Of a DNA stretch of 64,000 nt, positions 34,563-45,012 are shown one piece after another. A program made the translations under genes and the position numbers. A model generated the notes under the pieces. The model searched no databases. It was not told the DNA's origin and saw only the letters and a list, made by a program, of their open reading frames with translations. Position 1 is the stretch's first letter, and every line of letters starts with the position of its first letter. This DNA comes from Acephala macrosclerotiorum. Taxonomy: Eukaryota > Ascomycota > Leotiomycetes > Helotiales > Mollisiaceae. The stretch covers positions 124,001-188,000 of the forward strand of contig MU119248.1 of NCBI GenBank assembly GCA_014904845.1, in the 5' to 3' direction.

Positions 34563-36005
34563 ATGGCGAAAAGAAAACGTAATACAAACGGCGAGTCTAC
34601 CCCAGCGCCTGCCGCAGTCCCAAGCAAGAAGGTGAAAGCAGCACCACCCACGTCGAACAGTCCTACTACAATTCAGATTGTAGCGGGGTCCTACGACCGA
34701 GTTCTCCACGGCGTCACAGCGACCATCTCAGCCAAGAACGAAGTCCAATTCGCAGACACCTTCCTCTTCAATGCTCACGTCTCCGCAATACGATGTCTAG
34801 CAATTTCTCCTGCCTCCGCTCCAGCTCCAAAGCAGACCCAGAAGGTCATACTCGCAAGTGGAAGTACTGATGAACGAATAAACCTCTACCACCTCTCCGC
34901 ACACGCACCCTCGAAGATCACTGTACCTATCATACCCTCTCTCACCTCCAAAGCAGTCGTCGAGAACCCGCAGAACAGAGAGCTTGGTTCGCTGCTACAT
35001 CATGCAAGCTCAGTCACAGCGCTGTACTTTCCGAATAGAAGTAAGCTGCTAAGTTCGGCGGAAGACAATACCATTGCGGTCACAAGGACAAGAGATTGGA
35101 GTCTGCTGTCTACGATCAAGGCGCCGAATCCAAAACCCGTTGGCAGACCGAGTGGAGATACGGCACCGATGGGTACTGCGCCGAGTGGAGTGAACGATTT
35201 CGCCGTACATCCTAGCATGAAGCTTATGATATCGGTTGGGAAAGGAGAGAAGTGTATGCGACTATGGAATCTGGTCACAGGAAAGAAGGCAGGTGTGCTG
35301 AACTTCGATCGCGGTATACTAGCAGAGGTTGGCGAAGGCAGACACAGCAGTGGTGAAGGGAGGAAAGTCGCTTGGGGCTCGACAGATGCAGGAGACGAGT
35401 TCTGCGTTGGTTTCGAAAGAGGCGTTCTGGTGTTTGGTATGGACAGTAAGCCGAAATGCAAGGTTGTGCCAGAACCGAAGACAAAGATACACGAGCTGTG
35501 TTATGTGCAAGCGGAGGAAGAGGACGATGTTCAGATTATGTCACTTTCGACAGAAGATGGAAGAATATTGTTCTACTCTACGAAACAGGCGGACCTGGTA
35601 GCTGCGAAGGCTGCTGAAGGGAAGGAAACATCTCTCCCATCTGCGAAATTGATTGCACAGCTTGGTGGAAAAGATGTTGAGCTATCTGGGAGAATCAAGG
35701 ACTTTTCGATTTTGACGGTGGGCGAAGGGTCGACAAAAGATTTCATCGTGGTAGCGGCAGGCAGCGATGGTGCCTTACGCCTCTGGAAGATCTCAGTCGC
35801 AAAAGATCTCAAATCACATACCGATAAGGTCAAGCAGGTTGGGAAGTTACTCGGCACATACGAGACTGGGAATCGGATCACATGCCTTAAAGCATTCGTG
35901 ATGTTACCGAAGATGGAAGGGGCTGAGGACGATGATATCGGAGACCTTGAAGGACTTGAGGAAGATGAGGATGGAGCAGAGAGCAACGGTTCTGACAGCG
36001 AATGA
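34563..36005 (+). CDS. MAK11: MAK11/PAK1IP1-type WD40 ribosome-biogenesis protein
   Basis: A single exon of 480 residues. It has a basic N-terminus (MAKRKRNTNG..., SKKVKAAPP) typical of nucleolar proteins, then WD-type repeats (IVAGSYDRVLHGV, FNAHVSAIRCLAISP, LLHHASSVTALYFPNRSKLL, GVNDFAVHPSMKLMISVGKG with MRLWNLVTGKKAG, and AAGSDGALRLWKI), and an acidic tail of about 25 residues. This matches yeast Mak11, fission yeast Skb15 and human PAK1IP1, which act in 60S pre-ribosome assembly (Rlp24 loading). It is conserved, intact and intron-free, and serves as a good marker that this part of the window is core genome. Confidence 0.9.
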   Translation: MAKRKRNTNGESTPAPAAVPSKKVKAAPPTSNSPTTIQIVAGSYDRVLHGVTATISAKNEVQFADTFLFNAHVSAIRCLAISPASAPAPKQTQKVILASGSTDERINLYHLSAHAPSKITVPIIPSLTSKAVVENPQNRELGSLLHHASSVTALYFPNRSKLLSSAEDNTIAVTRTRDWSLLSTIKAPNPKPVGRPSGDTAPMGTAPSGVNDFAVHPSMKLMISVGKGEKCMRLWNLVTGKKAGVLNFDRGILAEVGEGRHSSGEGRKVAWGSTDAGDEFCVGFERGVLVFGMDSKPKCKVVPEPKTKIHELCYVQAEEEDDVQIMSLSTEDGRILFYSTKQADLVAAKAAEGKETSLPSAKLIAQLGGKDVELSGRIKDFSILTVGEGSTKDFIVVAAGSDGALRLWKISVAKDLKSHTDKVKQVGKLLGTYETGNRITCLKAFVMLPKMEGAEDDDIGDLEGLEEDEDGAESNGSDSE

Positions 36006-36660
36006 TGATACCCATTCTTGCCTGAGAACGGAAACACCAAACTTCCTTCGCACGTTCAGCTAATACGCGATCCGTGGTGGCTTGGAATTTGATTCGTTGA
36101 TTGCGTCTGGGCCTTCAGTCAGGGCCGTCTTTCATGTCGTTCTAGCCCTTTCGGCACACTTGGCAGATCCAGGAAAGTTTCCATGCATCCTCAGCCCTAT
36201 GTGTCTTAATCGTGATTCTCTCGACTATAGTTAGTGTGATAGTATGGAAGGTCATCGCATGAAGCTCATTAGATTAAGTATGTCCGTCAAGAAGCTACAA
36301 ATTGATACACTGTTACCAAGCGCCTACCAGAAAATAGGGGAGAAAGGTTGTGGGTGCACGAGTCTATCGTCGGTTGGCGTTTTGTATACTGAAGGCTTCT
36401 TTGAGGTGGCATCACCGGACGTTGCCATATAGTTGTGCTTTGCGCTTCAGACTTCTCGTATAGAGCCTCTTAGTGTTTCTTTTCCTTCGAAGTCGTGAAC
36501 ATCAAGAGTCCTTCCCCTTTTGTCAAAAATACCTTCCTGGATTCAATCTGTTCGTTCGAATTGTGCCCGTCAGTTTCGAATCTCGTTTGCTGCCCTCCAT
36601 CTCATAGCTGCTATTCTCGAATCCAGTAGTCATGTATATCTACCGACCCGTTTGATAATT
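36006..36660. other. Intergenic spacer
   Basis: This is the 3' flank of MAK11. No feature was recognised. Confidence 0.3.
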
Positions 36661-39035
36661 TGCGTCGACGGCACCTAGTGCACGCCAGATGGCCCCATGG
36701 CAAGCCTCACAACAATATCAGCGACATATATCGCATTTGCGCGAGCATCAAGTCCGGTATTGTTGTCGATGTTAGTGGATAGAGCTTCAAACAAGAGAAG
36801 GTATATTACCCAGGAATAGGATCCAAAGACGACATAGACTAGGTGCAACAGCTTTAGACAGGTGCATTCAGCAACGAGTGCATATTCCAGATTCGTAACA
36901 TATACAAGCGATACTACTCCCTCTCCGGCCATCCAAACGACGAGATATGGCTGTATGGATTCAGTCGCGGAGCTTATGTCGTTCGAGCTGTTGGCACTAC
37001 CTGCGTGTGTTGACATCCGCCAGGACAGATGACTTTGAAACGGACTATGAGCAGGCTCTAAAAGTCTATAAGACTCTTCAAAAGAGCTCAAAACTCGGGC
37101 GTGGACAGATACACGACTACTTCTCCGGCAAAATTCGCGCTGCGCCCAAGATCCAATTTATTGGCGCTTTCGACACCGTAAAAGTAGTCAACGATAGATC
37201 GCTCTACGATATCTCGTTTAACGAGTCGATACAAGACTTACGGCACGCTCTCGCTCTCGATGAAACGCGCGCATCTTTCACTCCGGAATACATGTTCCTG
37301 GAGTTCAACAGTAACCAACTATGAAAACAAAGCTTTGTACAAGCCTGATTCGTGGGAGCGCACGGCAATATGGGCGGATCTGCGGCAAAAGATGGGCTCT
37401 CGCTGATCCACTACAATAGATGCTTATCGAGAGCCGATTGTTGGGCCTAGTGCTCGAGTTTGATGGATTATTTGAAAGCTGGGCTAAGATCGACAATCCA
37501 CTTGATATTACACAAGTGAACGATGAAGAGGGCTGCCCGAGAACAGACATTTGGTCTTGCGCAGTGAAAAAGGGGTTGAGTGTCATGATGCAGGACTTGC
37601 GCCCAGTTCATGAAGGGGAAACGCGCACTAGATGTTATGAGGTTCGTCTGAACAATCGCTGCGCTATGTATTGGACAAAACAGATCAGGCGGCCTTTCAA
37701 TCGTGAAGGAGACCTGCTGGGATATTGTTCCTACGGTACGAGACTCTGCATTGTCGAAGAGATTGCAGTCGAACTAATCTAGCTCATAGCGCCATAGGGT
37801 ACGGTTATACATCCTTCGGTCTATCTCGTATTCGACGAATTCTGCCACATCCTGCTTGACTCAAAGAAGCTTGGTAATCACAATCACATCGAGCGCTGGA
37901 GGCCACATGTCCTTCCAGAACCCAAAGATGGAAACCCCACTGAGTTTTAGAACGAGCGACAGATAGTGACAATCGACGAGCCTGGAGCGATAAGAGTTCT
38001 CATCTGTGGGAACTGTGGTGGGGGAAATTATCGTTAGTGAATGAGGTCTTTGGTGTAGAGGTGGTAAGTAATACCCAGCAGCAAGCATCCTTAACAATAC
38101 CTGCTGGGACGTTTGGCGGACACATAGCTCGAATCGTGAGACAGGGAGACAGGGCTTCAGTATTGCAAGTCGTCCTGACCTGGTTATTCATGATTCCGGC
38201 GGTTTCAAGGCTGGGGGTACAGATGAACTCACAGCGGTGCAGAAGTTCGTGTCTAAGATGTCGCAAACTACAGATATCAAGAGTCGACTACATATCATCT
38301 GGTACGGCTTCTAGTCCTCTCATATGTCGGCGCAAATTGTCCTCCGTTTAAGTTCTGTATTGAGCTCAACTCTGCTCGCACAAAGCAGAAAGGGACGGTG
38401 GAGCTGTTCAAGAGAATATCCCAGAACGCCAAAGGCGTTCCTATTGTCATTTTCGGGACGAAGAAGGATGAGTTCATTGGGGTCGAGGTTGCTGAGGCCC
38501 GGCGAAAAGCACGTAAAGGCGGTGGCGACAAATCTCTTGCAGCCTTCGATGCGTACGCAGAGGCTCAATTCATGGAACGCATGAGGGAAATCGAGAGTGA
38601 GCTCCTCTCGATTGAAGGTGGAAGGTTCGATGCCGCTGTCGGTGTATCAATAGGTTAGCGATCCCCGAAAGTACAAAGAAGTGTGTGGGTCAGCCACTGT
38701 TGAAGGATGCCGAGGAGGCTGTTGCGGTTTATCGACAAATTTCCAATAAAGTTCTTAGGAAAGTCGAGAAAATTGTTCCGCGCTATAACAGGATTGGGAG
38801 CTTTCAGACTGAGAGGGCGAGGGAACACTTTGAGCAGGTTGTGGGAAAGTATAAGGACTTGGTTACTGCAGGTATTGGTCCAGGAACGAATCTGAAAATG
38901 CTGGATGAGAAGTTCCAGTATAGATATCAAGTGTTTATAGGCTGCGAAGAAGCTTTGGGCTCTGGGAAGCTACGATTTGTTGAAGCTTCGCCTCTAATTG
39001 TTTATCATTGCGTTCTTCCCATCTTTTCATCGTAG
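36661..39035 (+). pseudogene. DUF2235 hydrolase-GTPase fusion gene, heavily decayed
   Basis: Fragments in order on one strand give a DUF2235 (Tle1-like alpha/beta hydrolase) domain: VDGT with TAG where the motif Trp is expected (36676-36678), then IYRICASIKSG, the nucleophile elbow EIWLYGFSRGAYVVRAV, PKIQFIGAFDTVKVVNDRSL, LRHALALDETRASFTPEYMF, and FVGAHGNMGGSAAKDGLSL. TGA codons at 37322-37324 and 37346-37348 sit at likely Trp positions. The same frame runs on through IHPSVYLVFDEF and LPEPKDGNPTEF to TAG 37948-37950, and then, still in frame, to a GTPase P-loop region (RVLICGNCGGG) that is frameshifted before LVNEVFGVEV. G-domain parts follow: DLVIHDSGGF and VIFGTKKDEF (G4-like TKKD), then a helical C-terminal region to 39035. 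At least seven nonsense codons and several frameshifts were seen. The ancestral protein joined a phospholipase-like hydrolase to a dynamin/AIG-like GTPase. Confidence 0.75.
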
Positions 39036-39334
39036 GGGAGTACTCGAGCTTACACTGGGAATACAAAAGAGACTTGCGGGGGACCGTTGGGGGCTGGATC
39101 TATATATTCATTGTTAGTTGTATGCATGCTGTGGAGGGGGTTGCTTTGGAATTGGGCCAAGATGGGATGGAGTGAGGATTCAACATTTTGCGGGGGCTCA
39201 CTTGATCCAGACTATCAAAATTCTTCCCACCACGACAACCTATTTGCAGACTAGCGCCATAGGCAGTCTCTTCCGGCATTTTCATTTTTCTAGCCTAGCC
39301 TACACTTTCACGACCCACTAATTCCCGCTCAGTC
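39036..39334. other. Short spacer
   Basis: Convergent 3' ends of two decayed genes. No feature was recognised. Confidence 0.3.
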
Positions 39335-40605
39335 TCAACGAGGATGATAGTTGGTTGATAACACTTTACCTGATGGAGTATTCCAGCCCAGTCCAGCTGT
39401 AACAAAGTCACCGCGAGGCTGGAAGGTTGAAATTATTAGTGCATCAAAACCCCATCTTTTCAAATACTTGTCCAAGTTCAATTCAGCCTCGTTCTTCAAC
39501 TCCTCCTGTTGCTCTGGTGTCTTCCTCTTCAACCACTGGGAAGAAGAAAATATGGCGGACACACATCAAGAAGGAACCAATATGAAGCCGCGAGCTCCTC
39601 GATACCTTCAATATCTGCAGGGCTCCCGACACTAGCAATTTTCAGAGCTGAGTGCCACATCTTCGCCTGGTTCCAGTCGACCTCTTCTTGACTTTTTGGT
39701 GTTTTGAAGTCCTCGAAACCGTTCAATTGAGCTTGTCTTAGGGTTTCTTGTTCTCCTTCGAATGGGCTCGCAACGATGCTGTGGAACGATGCAAATGAGT
39801 AGAAATACTCGTCACCTAGTGACGCGATGTGCGAGAAATCGAAGTCAAGAGGGGCGGTGAGTTGGAGAGTCTCTGGATCGATGAGAATGTTCTCGACGTC
39901 TAAGCTTGATATTAGCTCTACGATAAATACTTAGAAATAGTAATCATGAAAATTCACCCAGGTCCCCATGTACCAGGGTTGGTCGGACATTCGAATAATT
40001 ACCAAGTAGTTCAGGTAGTCCTTGGCTAAGAGTTTTTGAAGACGAGGTCGAAGATCAGTATCTTGCCACCCATTGACGAGCGGTGTCGTTTCTGAAAGTT
40101 CAAGTTGCTTCCGTAGAATATGCAAGTACATATCTTGGAAAGTCAGAAATGGACCACGAAACTAAATCATCAGTCTGCCGATGACAATGTCTCTATTGCT
40201 GTCGAAGTTCAGACCCCCGAATTCAGTCACTGTCGGGGGCAATTCATAGTTCTGAATAAGTTTGAACACGTGCGCGACTTGAACTAGAACCCTTTCTCGC
40301 TGAGCAGTTGACAGCTCGGAGAATCTCGAGCTCAAGGATTGTCCAGGCATGTATTCCTGAACAATCCATCCCTTGCCTTCTACTGCTGTATTCCACCCGT
40401 AAACCTCTGAAACGATTCTGGTCGGGAGTACTGAGAGGGCATCTTGCATCAAAGTGATGGCAGCGACCTCAATCTCGACTCGAACTGTGTTGTTTAACAT
40501 CGCATCTGGGTTTGAGAGTCGCACGACAACCTTCTGGGAGTCATCCGGGAGAGGTTTCGTGCCTGGCTGTTTCGACGCGATGTCGTGGAACGGCTTTGAA
40601 GCCAT
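39335..40605 (-). pseudogene. Aminoglycoside-phosphotransferase-like (APH) kinase, decayed
   Basis: From ATG 40605 the protein runs KVVVRLSN, EIEVAAITLMQ and GWIVQEYMPGQSL (hinge-like). It is then stopped by TAG 40162-40164, with the same frame continuing FRGPFLTFQDMYLHILRKQL. A frameshift near 39975 precedes the catalytic loop PTLVHGDLDVENILIDPE, whose last part comes after a GTGAAT intron near 39905-39950. The metal-binding segment LDFDFSHIASLG follows. A second frameshift near 39545 precedes QWLKRKTPEQQEEL and NLDKYLKRWGFD, ending at 39335. APH-fold proteins in fungi phosphorylate small molecules or are of unknown substrate. The catalytic residues HGD...N and DFD are present, so the family call is firm, but the reading frame is not. 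Confidence 0.7.
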
Positions 40606-41265
40606 TTTGTGGCTGGATAGGGAGATGAGGTAGACTAGTTATTGGAGTCGCGGCCAAGAGGTTCAATTGTAGACACCTTCAATGTACGGTACTATTAGAT
40701 GACTTTGGACCGTACGTTCGGACCAGAGAATACGTACATGTCTCTCAAAAATTTCCTTCAAAATAGTACGTATGAAGTGGTACCTTTGTGCTAGAGCTTC
40801 ATCTTTCGGGCTTTCCATAACTGTGAATTATACTCAGGTTTGGAGTCTTGTGATGCCCCAAACGTTTAGGGACTTCGGTCGATTTCGAAGAGCAGCTCTT
40901 CCTCGTGGTATTCTTTTTAATGGATCTGTCTCAAATGAATCCTCAGAGGGAGTGAACTGTGAAGAAGGCAAGCGCACAGTTGCGGCACAGTTGGTGTTAC
41001 ATGTAGATATTGTTTCGACGATGAGGAACCAGTAGGAACTCCGGAAAAGGAGCTGCAACAAGCAGCAACCTTGACACCGACTTAACCAACATGATCAACC
41101 TGTAGATGGAAACTACCAAGCAGGCTTGCCGTATGCCAAAAAAGGAAGACTCCAAAGTACCCGAACATTCATCGGGAGAGGAATTCGAGTAGAGAAGCCA
41201 CTTCTTAACGTTACAATAGTCTGAGTTTGGCTCAAGGGTCTCTCTAATGCACCTTTAGTTTTGAG
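40606..41265. other. Intergenic spacer
   Basis: Nothing could be supported between the APH-like gene start and the left end of the TIR element. Confidence 0.3.
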
Positions 41266-42369
41266 TATAGCAAGCCATATGGTCGAGGTGCGTCACCCCA
41301 CCAAAATCGCAAAATCGCAAAATCGCAAAATATAATTATAATTACTATTCTTTTAATAATAACGCTAATATGAAGTTAAAATAAGAAGGATATTAAAAGA
41401 TAAATCCAATATAAGCTTTTTATATGTGATTTCAAAATCATTGCGGGGGAATGCGGTAGTATTAGTTTTAATAGTAGGCTCTTATATCAAAAAGGAGATG
41501 GCTGCTTTGGCTACGGCTGCTAGGGAGGGCAGAATTGGTGCTGCGAGTGCTGCCGAGGGCAGAGCTTCTGGAGGGAAGTAGGGCTAGGGCATGCTGCATG
41601 CTAAGTGGGAATGTAAGATAGGAGGGAGCTTGGGAATCTAGGGGAGGAAGGGAGGAGGGGAAATCAGGGGTGGATTTGTCATGTGACTATGCAACTCTCT
41701 ATTTTTCGGACTTAAATACATCGCCACTCTGGGGATAGTGGGACGTCCCTCGTACCTCGCGCCGTGCCCTGCCTTTGACGACTCGAACTTTGAAATAATA
41801 TAAAGCTTTTAATCGCACCGGCTCCGCCGGCGCGAGTAGGGGCGTTCCCCCCCTCCACCCCCCTCCACGTGGGGCTGGAGCTGCTCTACGGGGAGCTTTA
41901 TAGAGAGCTTCAAACTACGGGAGCGCTAAGTGCCAAAAGCGACACATCTTGGCGTTTCTTGGCAAAACCTTGGCGCAAAAACGTGCCGCAAATATCACGT
42001 TTTATTACGTAACCTCAAAGTAAACCATTTTCCCCTAGCGGGATACCTTTAACTTGTTGAACGGAGGTGTTTTTGGCTTGATTAATTGATTGATTGAACC
42101 ATTATTTTTCAGTCCGAATGCCCCCTTTTATCATGTCCTGCCGATCATCGTTTCAGAGTAGAGCATTGACCCCTGACTTGCGACATAACTATCGTCAAAG
42201 GCATTGAGAGTAGCACTGCTGAGGATACTGCGGCTGCTTCTCCTTTGGCATATATTAATAAGTATAAAAGGCGTTATTGCGGTGCAATCGCAATAATGCA
42301 CTATATTATAGTGTTTTTGCGATTTTGCGATTTTGGTGGGGTGACGACTTCGACCATATGCTTGCTATA
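41266..42369. mobile_element. DNA transposon remnant with ~60-bp terminal inverted repeats
   Basis: TATAGCAAGCCATATGGTCG followed by GTCACCCCACCAAAATCGC with AAAATCGC subrepeats at 41266-41330 is inverted at about 42307-42369, with a few differences. The outermost TA at each end could be the target duplication of a Tc1/mariner/pogo element. Internally, 41480-41581 (+) encodes a short Ala/Gly/Arg-rich tail (EMAALATAAREGRIGAASAA...GGK, stop TAG 41579-41581) that resembles the C-termini of fungal pogo/Fot1 transposases. There is no DDE catalytic core, so this is an internally deleted, non-autonomous copy. A GC-rich segment near 41815-41900 may be a nested insertion. Confidence 0.6.
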
Positions 42370-42615
42370 TTTGAGGCAATCAATTTGGTGCTTTGTGTCG
42401 GTTGATTCGTACATCTCAAGGTAAGTCGAGGTCGACACCAGTGAGGTTGACATGACCCCACGTTTGAGATCTTTCCCCCCCACACACACACCCCTGAACA
42501 AACGGCCAGGGCATGACTGGCAGCACCAAGCGCCACGATTATGATAGCGATTGCAAAATCTAGACCTCAGACCATCCGTTCTTCAAACCCAAATATACTT
42601 TGGCACCGTTGCACA

Positions 42616-43423
42616 ATGGCCTCGTCACGAACTCCCCTCCTCGCGAACCCGCGACGCAACTCCTTCGACTCTGCATCTGCCGACGACGAAGAAACCACCA
42701 TCCTCGGGGGCTTCGCAACATCTTCTCCTACTCGCCCGTTTGCGACGAACTTCAGTCCAACCATTTTCCTCCGAAGCCTTGCTCTCCTCCTCGCGATACC
42801 AGCATTCATTATCTTCATCGTTAATGGACCCCATTACTCTGCCGCTATCACCTTCCTCTCCTTTGTGATCGCGAGGCAGGTCGTTGTAATAGGGTCACAT
42901 TTCGGAAGTCAGATTGTGGTGATAGAGATTAAGGTTGTGCATCCTAGATTCCAAGCTGCGTCTGCGAAGGCACAAGAGACATGGATAAAGAAGAGCGCTG
43001 CTGCGGTGGTTGATGGTGTTATCTTGTTGGGGTTGTTGGTGTCGTTAAGCTTGATTGCACATGAGGTGGATGTTTGTTCTGGGACTTGCAAAGCATTTTT
43101 GCCAGCCTCAGTGACGCCTGCAGTGATTTTGGGATTTCTTGTTTTGTGAGTACTTGATATTATTATCCTCATGGAGAAAATACATGCTGATGGTGGCTTT
43201 CTTGCTTAGTGGCCTCCTGTTGCTCTCTGTTCCCGATTTTGGTACCCCGAGTCTGCTTGCTTTGGCGATTGCTGTGGAGAAGCCAGTTGATGGAGTGGTG
43301 AAGTTGGCTACAAGTGTGGTATTTGGAGAACCAGAGGATGGAGAGGGCACCGCGGATGAGCATTACGAGGGTCGACGTACCCGCAAGAGCAACCCACGAA
43401 TGCCTGTGGAAAGCCCAGTGTAG
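42616..43423 (+). CDS. Integral membrane protein, four predicted TM helices
   Basis: ATG 42616 (MASSRTPLLANPRRN) was preferred to an upstream in-frame ATG-like start because of its ACAATGG context. Exon 1 ends at 43145 and exon 2 starts at 43210 (GTGAGT donor, CTTAG acceptor), giving 247 residues. Hydrophobic segments are FLRSLALLLAIPAFIIFIV, AAITFLSFVIARQVVVIGS, VVDGVILLGLLVSLSLIAH and TPAVILGFLVLFGLLLLSV. The C-terminal 65 residues are hydrophilic and cytosolic-like, with a basic stretch GRRTRKSNPR. An N-terminal PLL motif could be a sorting signal, which is speculative. The family was not recognised. Confidence 0.65.
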
Positions 43424-43960
43424 ATGTCCCGTGGCTGAAAGAACGGATAGGAAGGGAAGTGTGGTGTGTATAGACCACATGCACGAAGTTCATGTTTATT
43501 TGAATGGGCCGAGTTGACGAAGTAGGTCTCATCTGGTAGTTTTGTTTCGAGTGTTTAGCCAGTTTATACCCCATCAGTTCTGCAGCCAACTGCCAGCGAA
43601 TGCCATTTTGCGAGAATATGCATGATTATGTTTGAATTTCAATCATTCACAGACTCGGAAGCTTCAAGTCACTGCGACTACTTGAACACACTGTACTTTT
43701 CAATGTGCACCTATGAACGTTACTCGCCTGAAAACTGACCCCATTAGGGTGGCAGTGCTAGCCTCAAATCCTATACTAATCGTCGCATGTACATAAATAT
43801 CTTATCTCAGCCTTTGTTCGAATTCTTCTCTGCGCTATGATTATACTTGGGTGCAAACAAGTCTTGGCAGTTGAGATTCAATCATTTAGCGTTGCAGTCA
43901 ACATTAAGAATATTAATTTAATTCTAAGTCTTGCCAATCCATATCTCAAATTGGCATTTT
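43424..43960. other. Intergenic spacer with a dispersed repeat
   Basis: About 65 bp at 43764-43830 resemble 50842-50906 (shared landmarks CAAATCCT, ATCGTCG, TTGTTCGAATTCT). This is probably a fragment of an old repeat. Confidence 0.35.
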
Positions 43961-45012
43961 TCAATCAAAAATAATGCTTCGTACCTCGATGCTCACTCGG
44001 CTAGGAGTTCCTTCCGGAGTTGAGTGGTCCATGAAGGCCGAGTGAGGGCAGACTAAGTTCATTAACTAACAAACAAGAAGCAACTAAGACGAAACCGGAC
44101 TTACAAGGAGCTTCATCCGGCGAGTTATCTGCAAGTTTAAACAAAATCACATCATCACATTCCATCCCCTTTTTATAGAACCACCGCTGATCAGGATTGT
44201 AAAGAACTTCATAGGCTTCGTCTTGGTAGTGCGGGAAAATGATATCAGCTGGGACCAAGTCATCTCGTCTGACGGTTCGAAAGTCACAAAATGCGAGTGG
44301 ACAGTCTTGGTTTGGTGTGGAGATTGCTCGCCATACGCTGGGTAATGGTTCAGGTGATGGTTGTAGATGGGTATGGAGTATGTTACTCACTTTACGAACC
44401 GTACTCGAGATTTCATCATGTTGTGGGCTTTGTCTGGGAAGTAAAGCTGTAGTCTCTTGAAGCATGAAGCTTCTGTCGCATCTAAAAGATTGAGACTTAG
44501 TCGATTGTATCTTGGAGGAGAAATGGAGTGGGCTTGGAAGTAAAGCAAGCCTTTACCGCAGTGTGCTCGTAAGAACGGCGTCTTGGTGGAATTTCCACCG
44601 GTTTCAGCAACATCTCGCCCACGGAACTTTATTATTATCAGCTGGAAACGATTCAACTTCCCTCGAAAACCGTACTCACACTGTACGCATATACGAAAAT
44701 GCCTGCACATTTGAGGTGTTGAACCAACCACTCTTCTATCTTGGGAATATATTCCGAGCATACGTAGTTGTCTGTCCAGCGCCTAACTTGAATCGGGCAC
44801 TTTGCAAATTGGAAGCCGGATCTATCTAGCGCGAACAAACTTTCGTGTCCAGATACATTAAAGACCTTTAGAGCATGACTTTCGGTAACTATGTTTGTCC
44901 TTGCGAGATCGGTTCCGGAAGGGAGCCTGCTCAAGTATGGTTTCTCGGTATTGTAGAGGTCCAGAGGTACAAGGAAATGAAATGTGGCAGAGTTGACGTA
45001 GTGGAACTTCAT
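43961..45012 (-). CDS. AsaB/CTB9/CmcJ-like hydroxylase-desaturase family protein
   Basis: ATG 45012 (MKFHYVNSATFHFL) opens exon 1, with LDRSGFQFAKCPIQVR and IPKIEEWLVQHLK. GTGAGTAC and GTAAAGGC donors with matching AAG/TTTAG acceptors link FRGRDVAETGG and then AHCDATEASCFKRLQLYFPD. A further GTGAGT intron leads to SVWRAISTPNQDCPLAFCDF and LYNPDQRWFYKKGM. The last exon (CPHSAFMDHSTPEGTPSRVS) ends at TGA 43961-43963. The order of blocks matches the fungal hydroxylase/desaturase family typified by AsaB and CTB9 of secondary-metabolite clusters, related to bacterial CmcJ. The H-x-D in AHCDAT and the later His in CPHSAF are the expected metal ligands. All parts are in frame, so it is probably active. 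No biosynthetic core gene lies nearby. Confidence 0.75.

Noticed and set aside
41310..41332. CRISPR-like array from repeated AAAATCGC
   Set aside because: The units are contiguous 8-mers inside transposon inverted ends, without spacers, in a eukaryotic genome.
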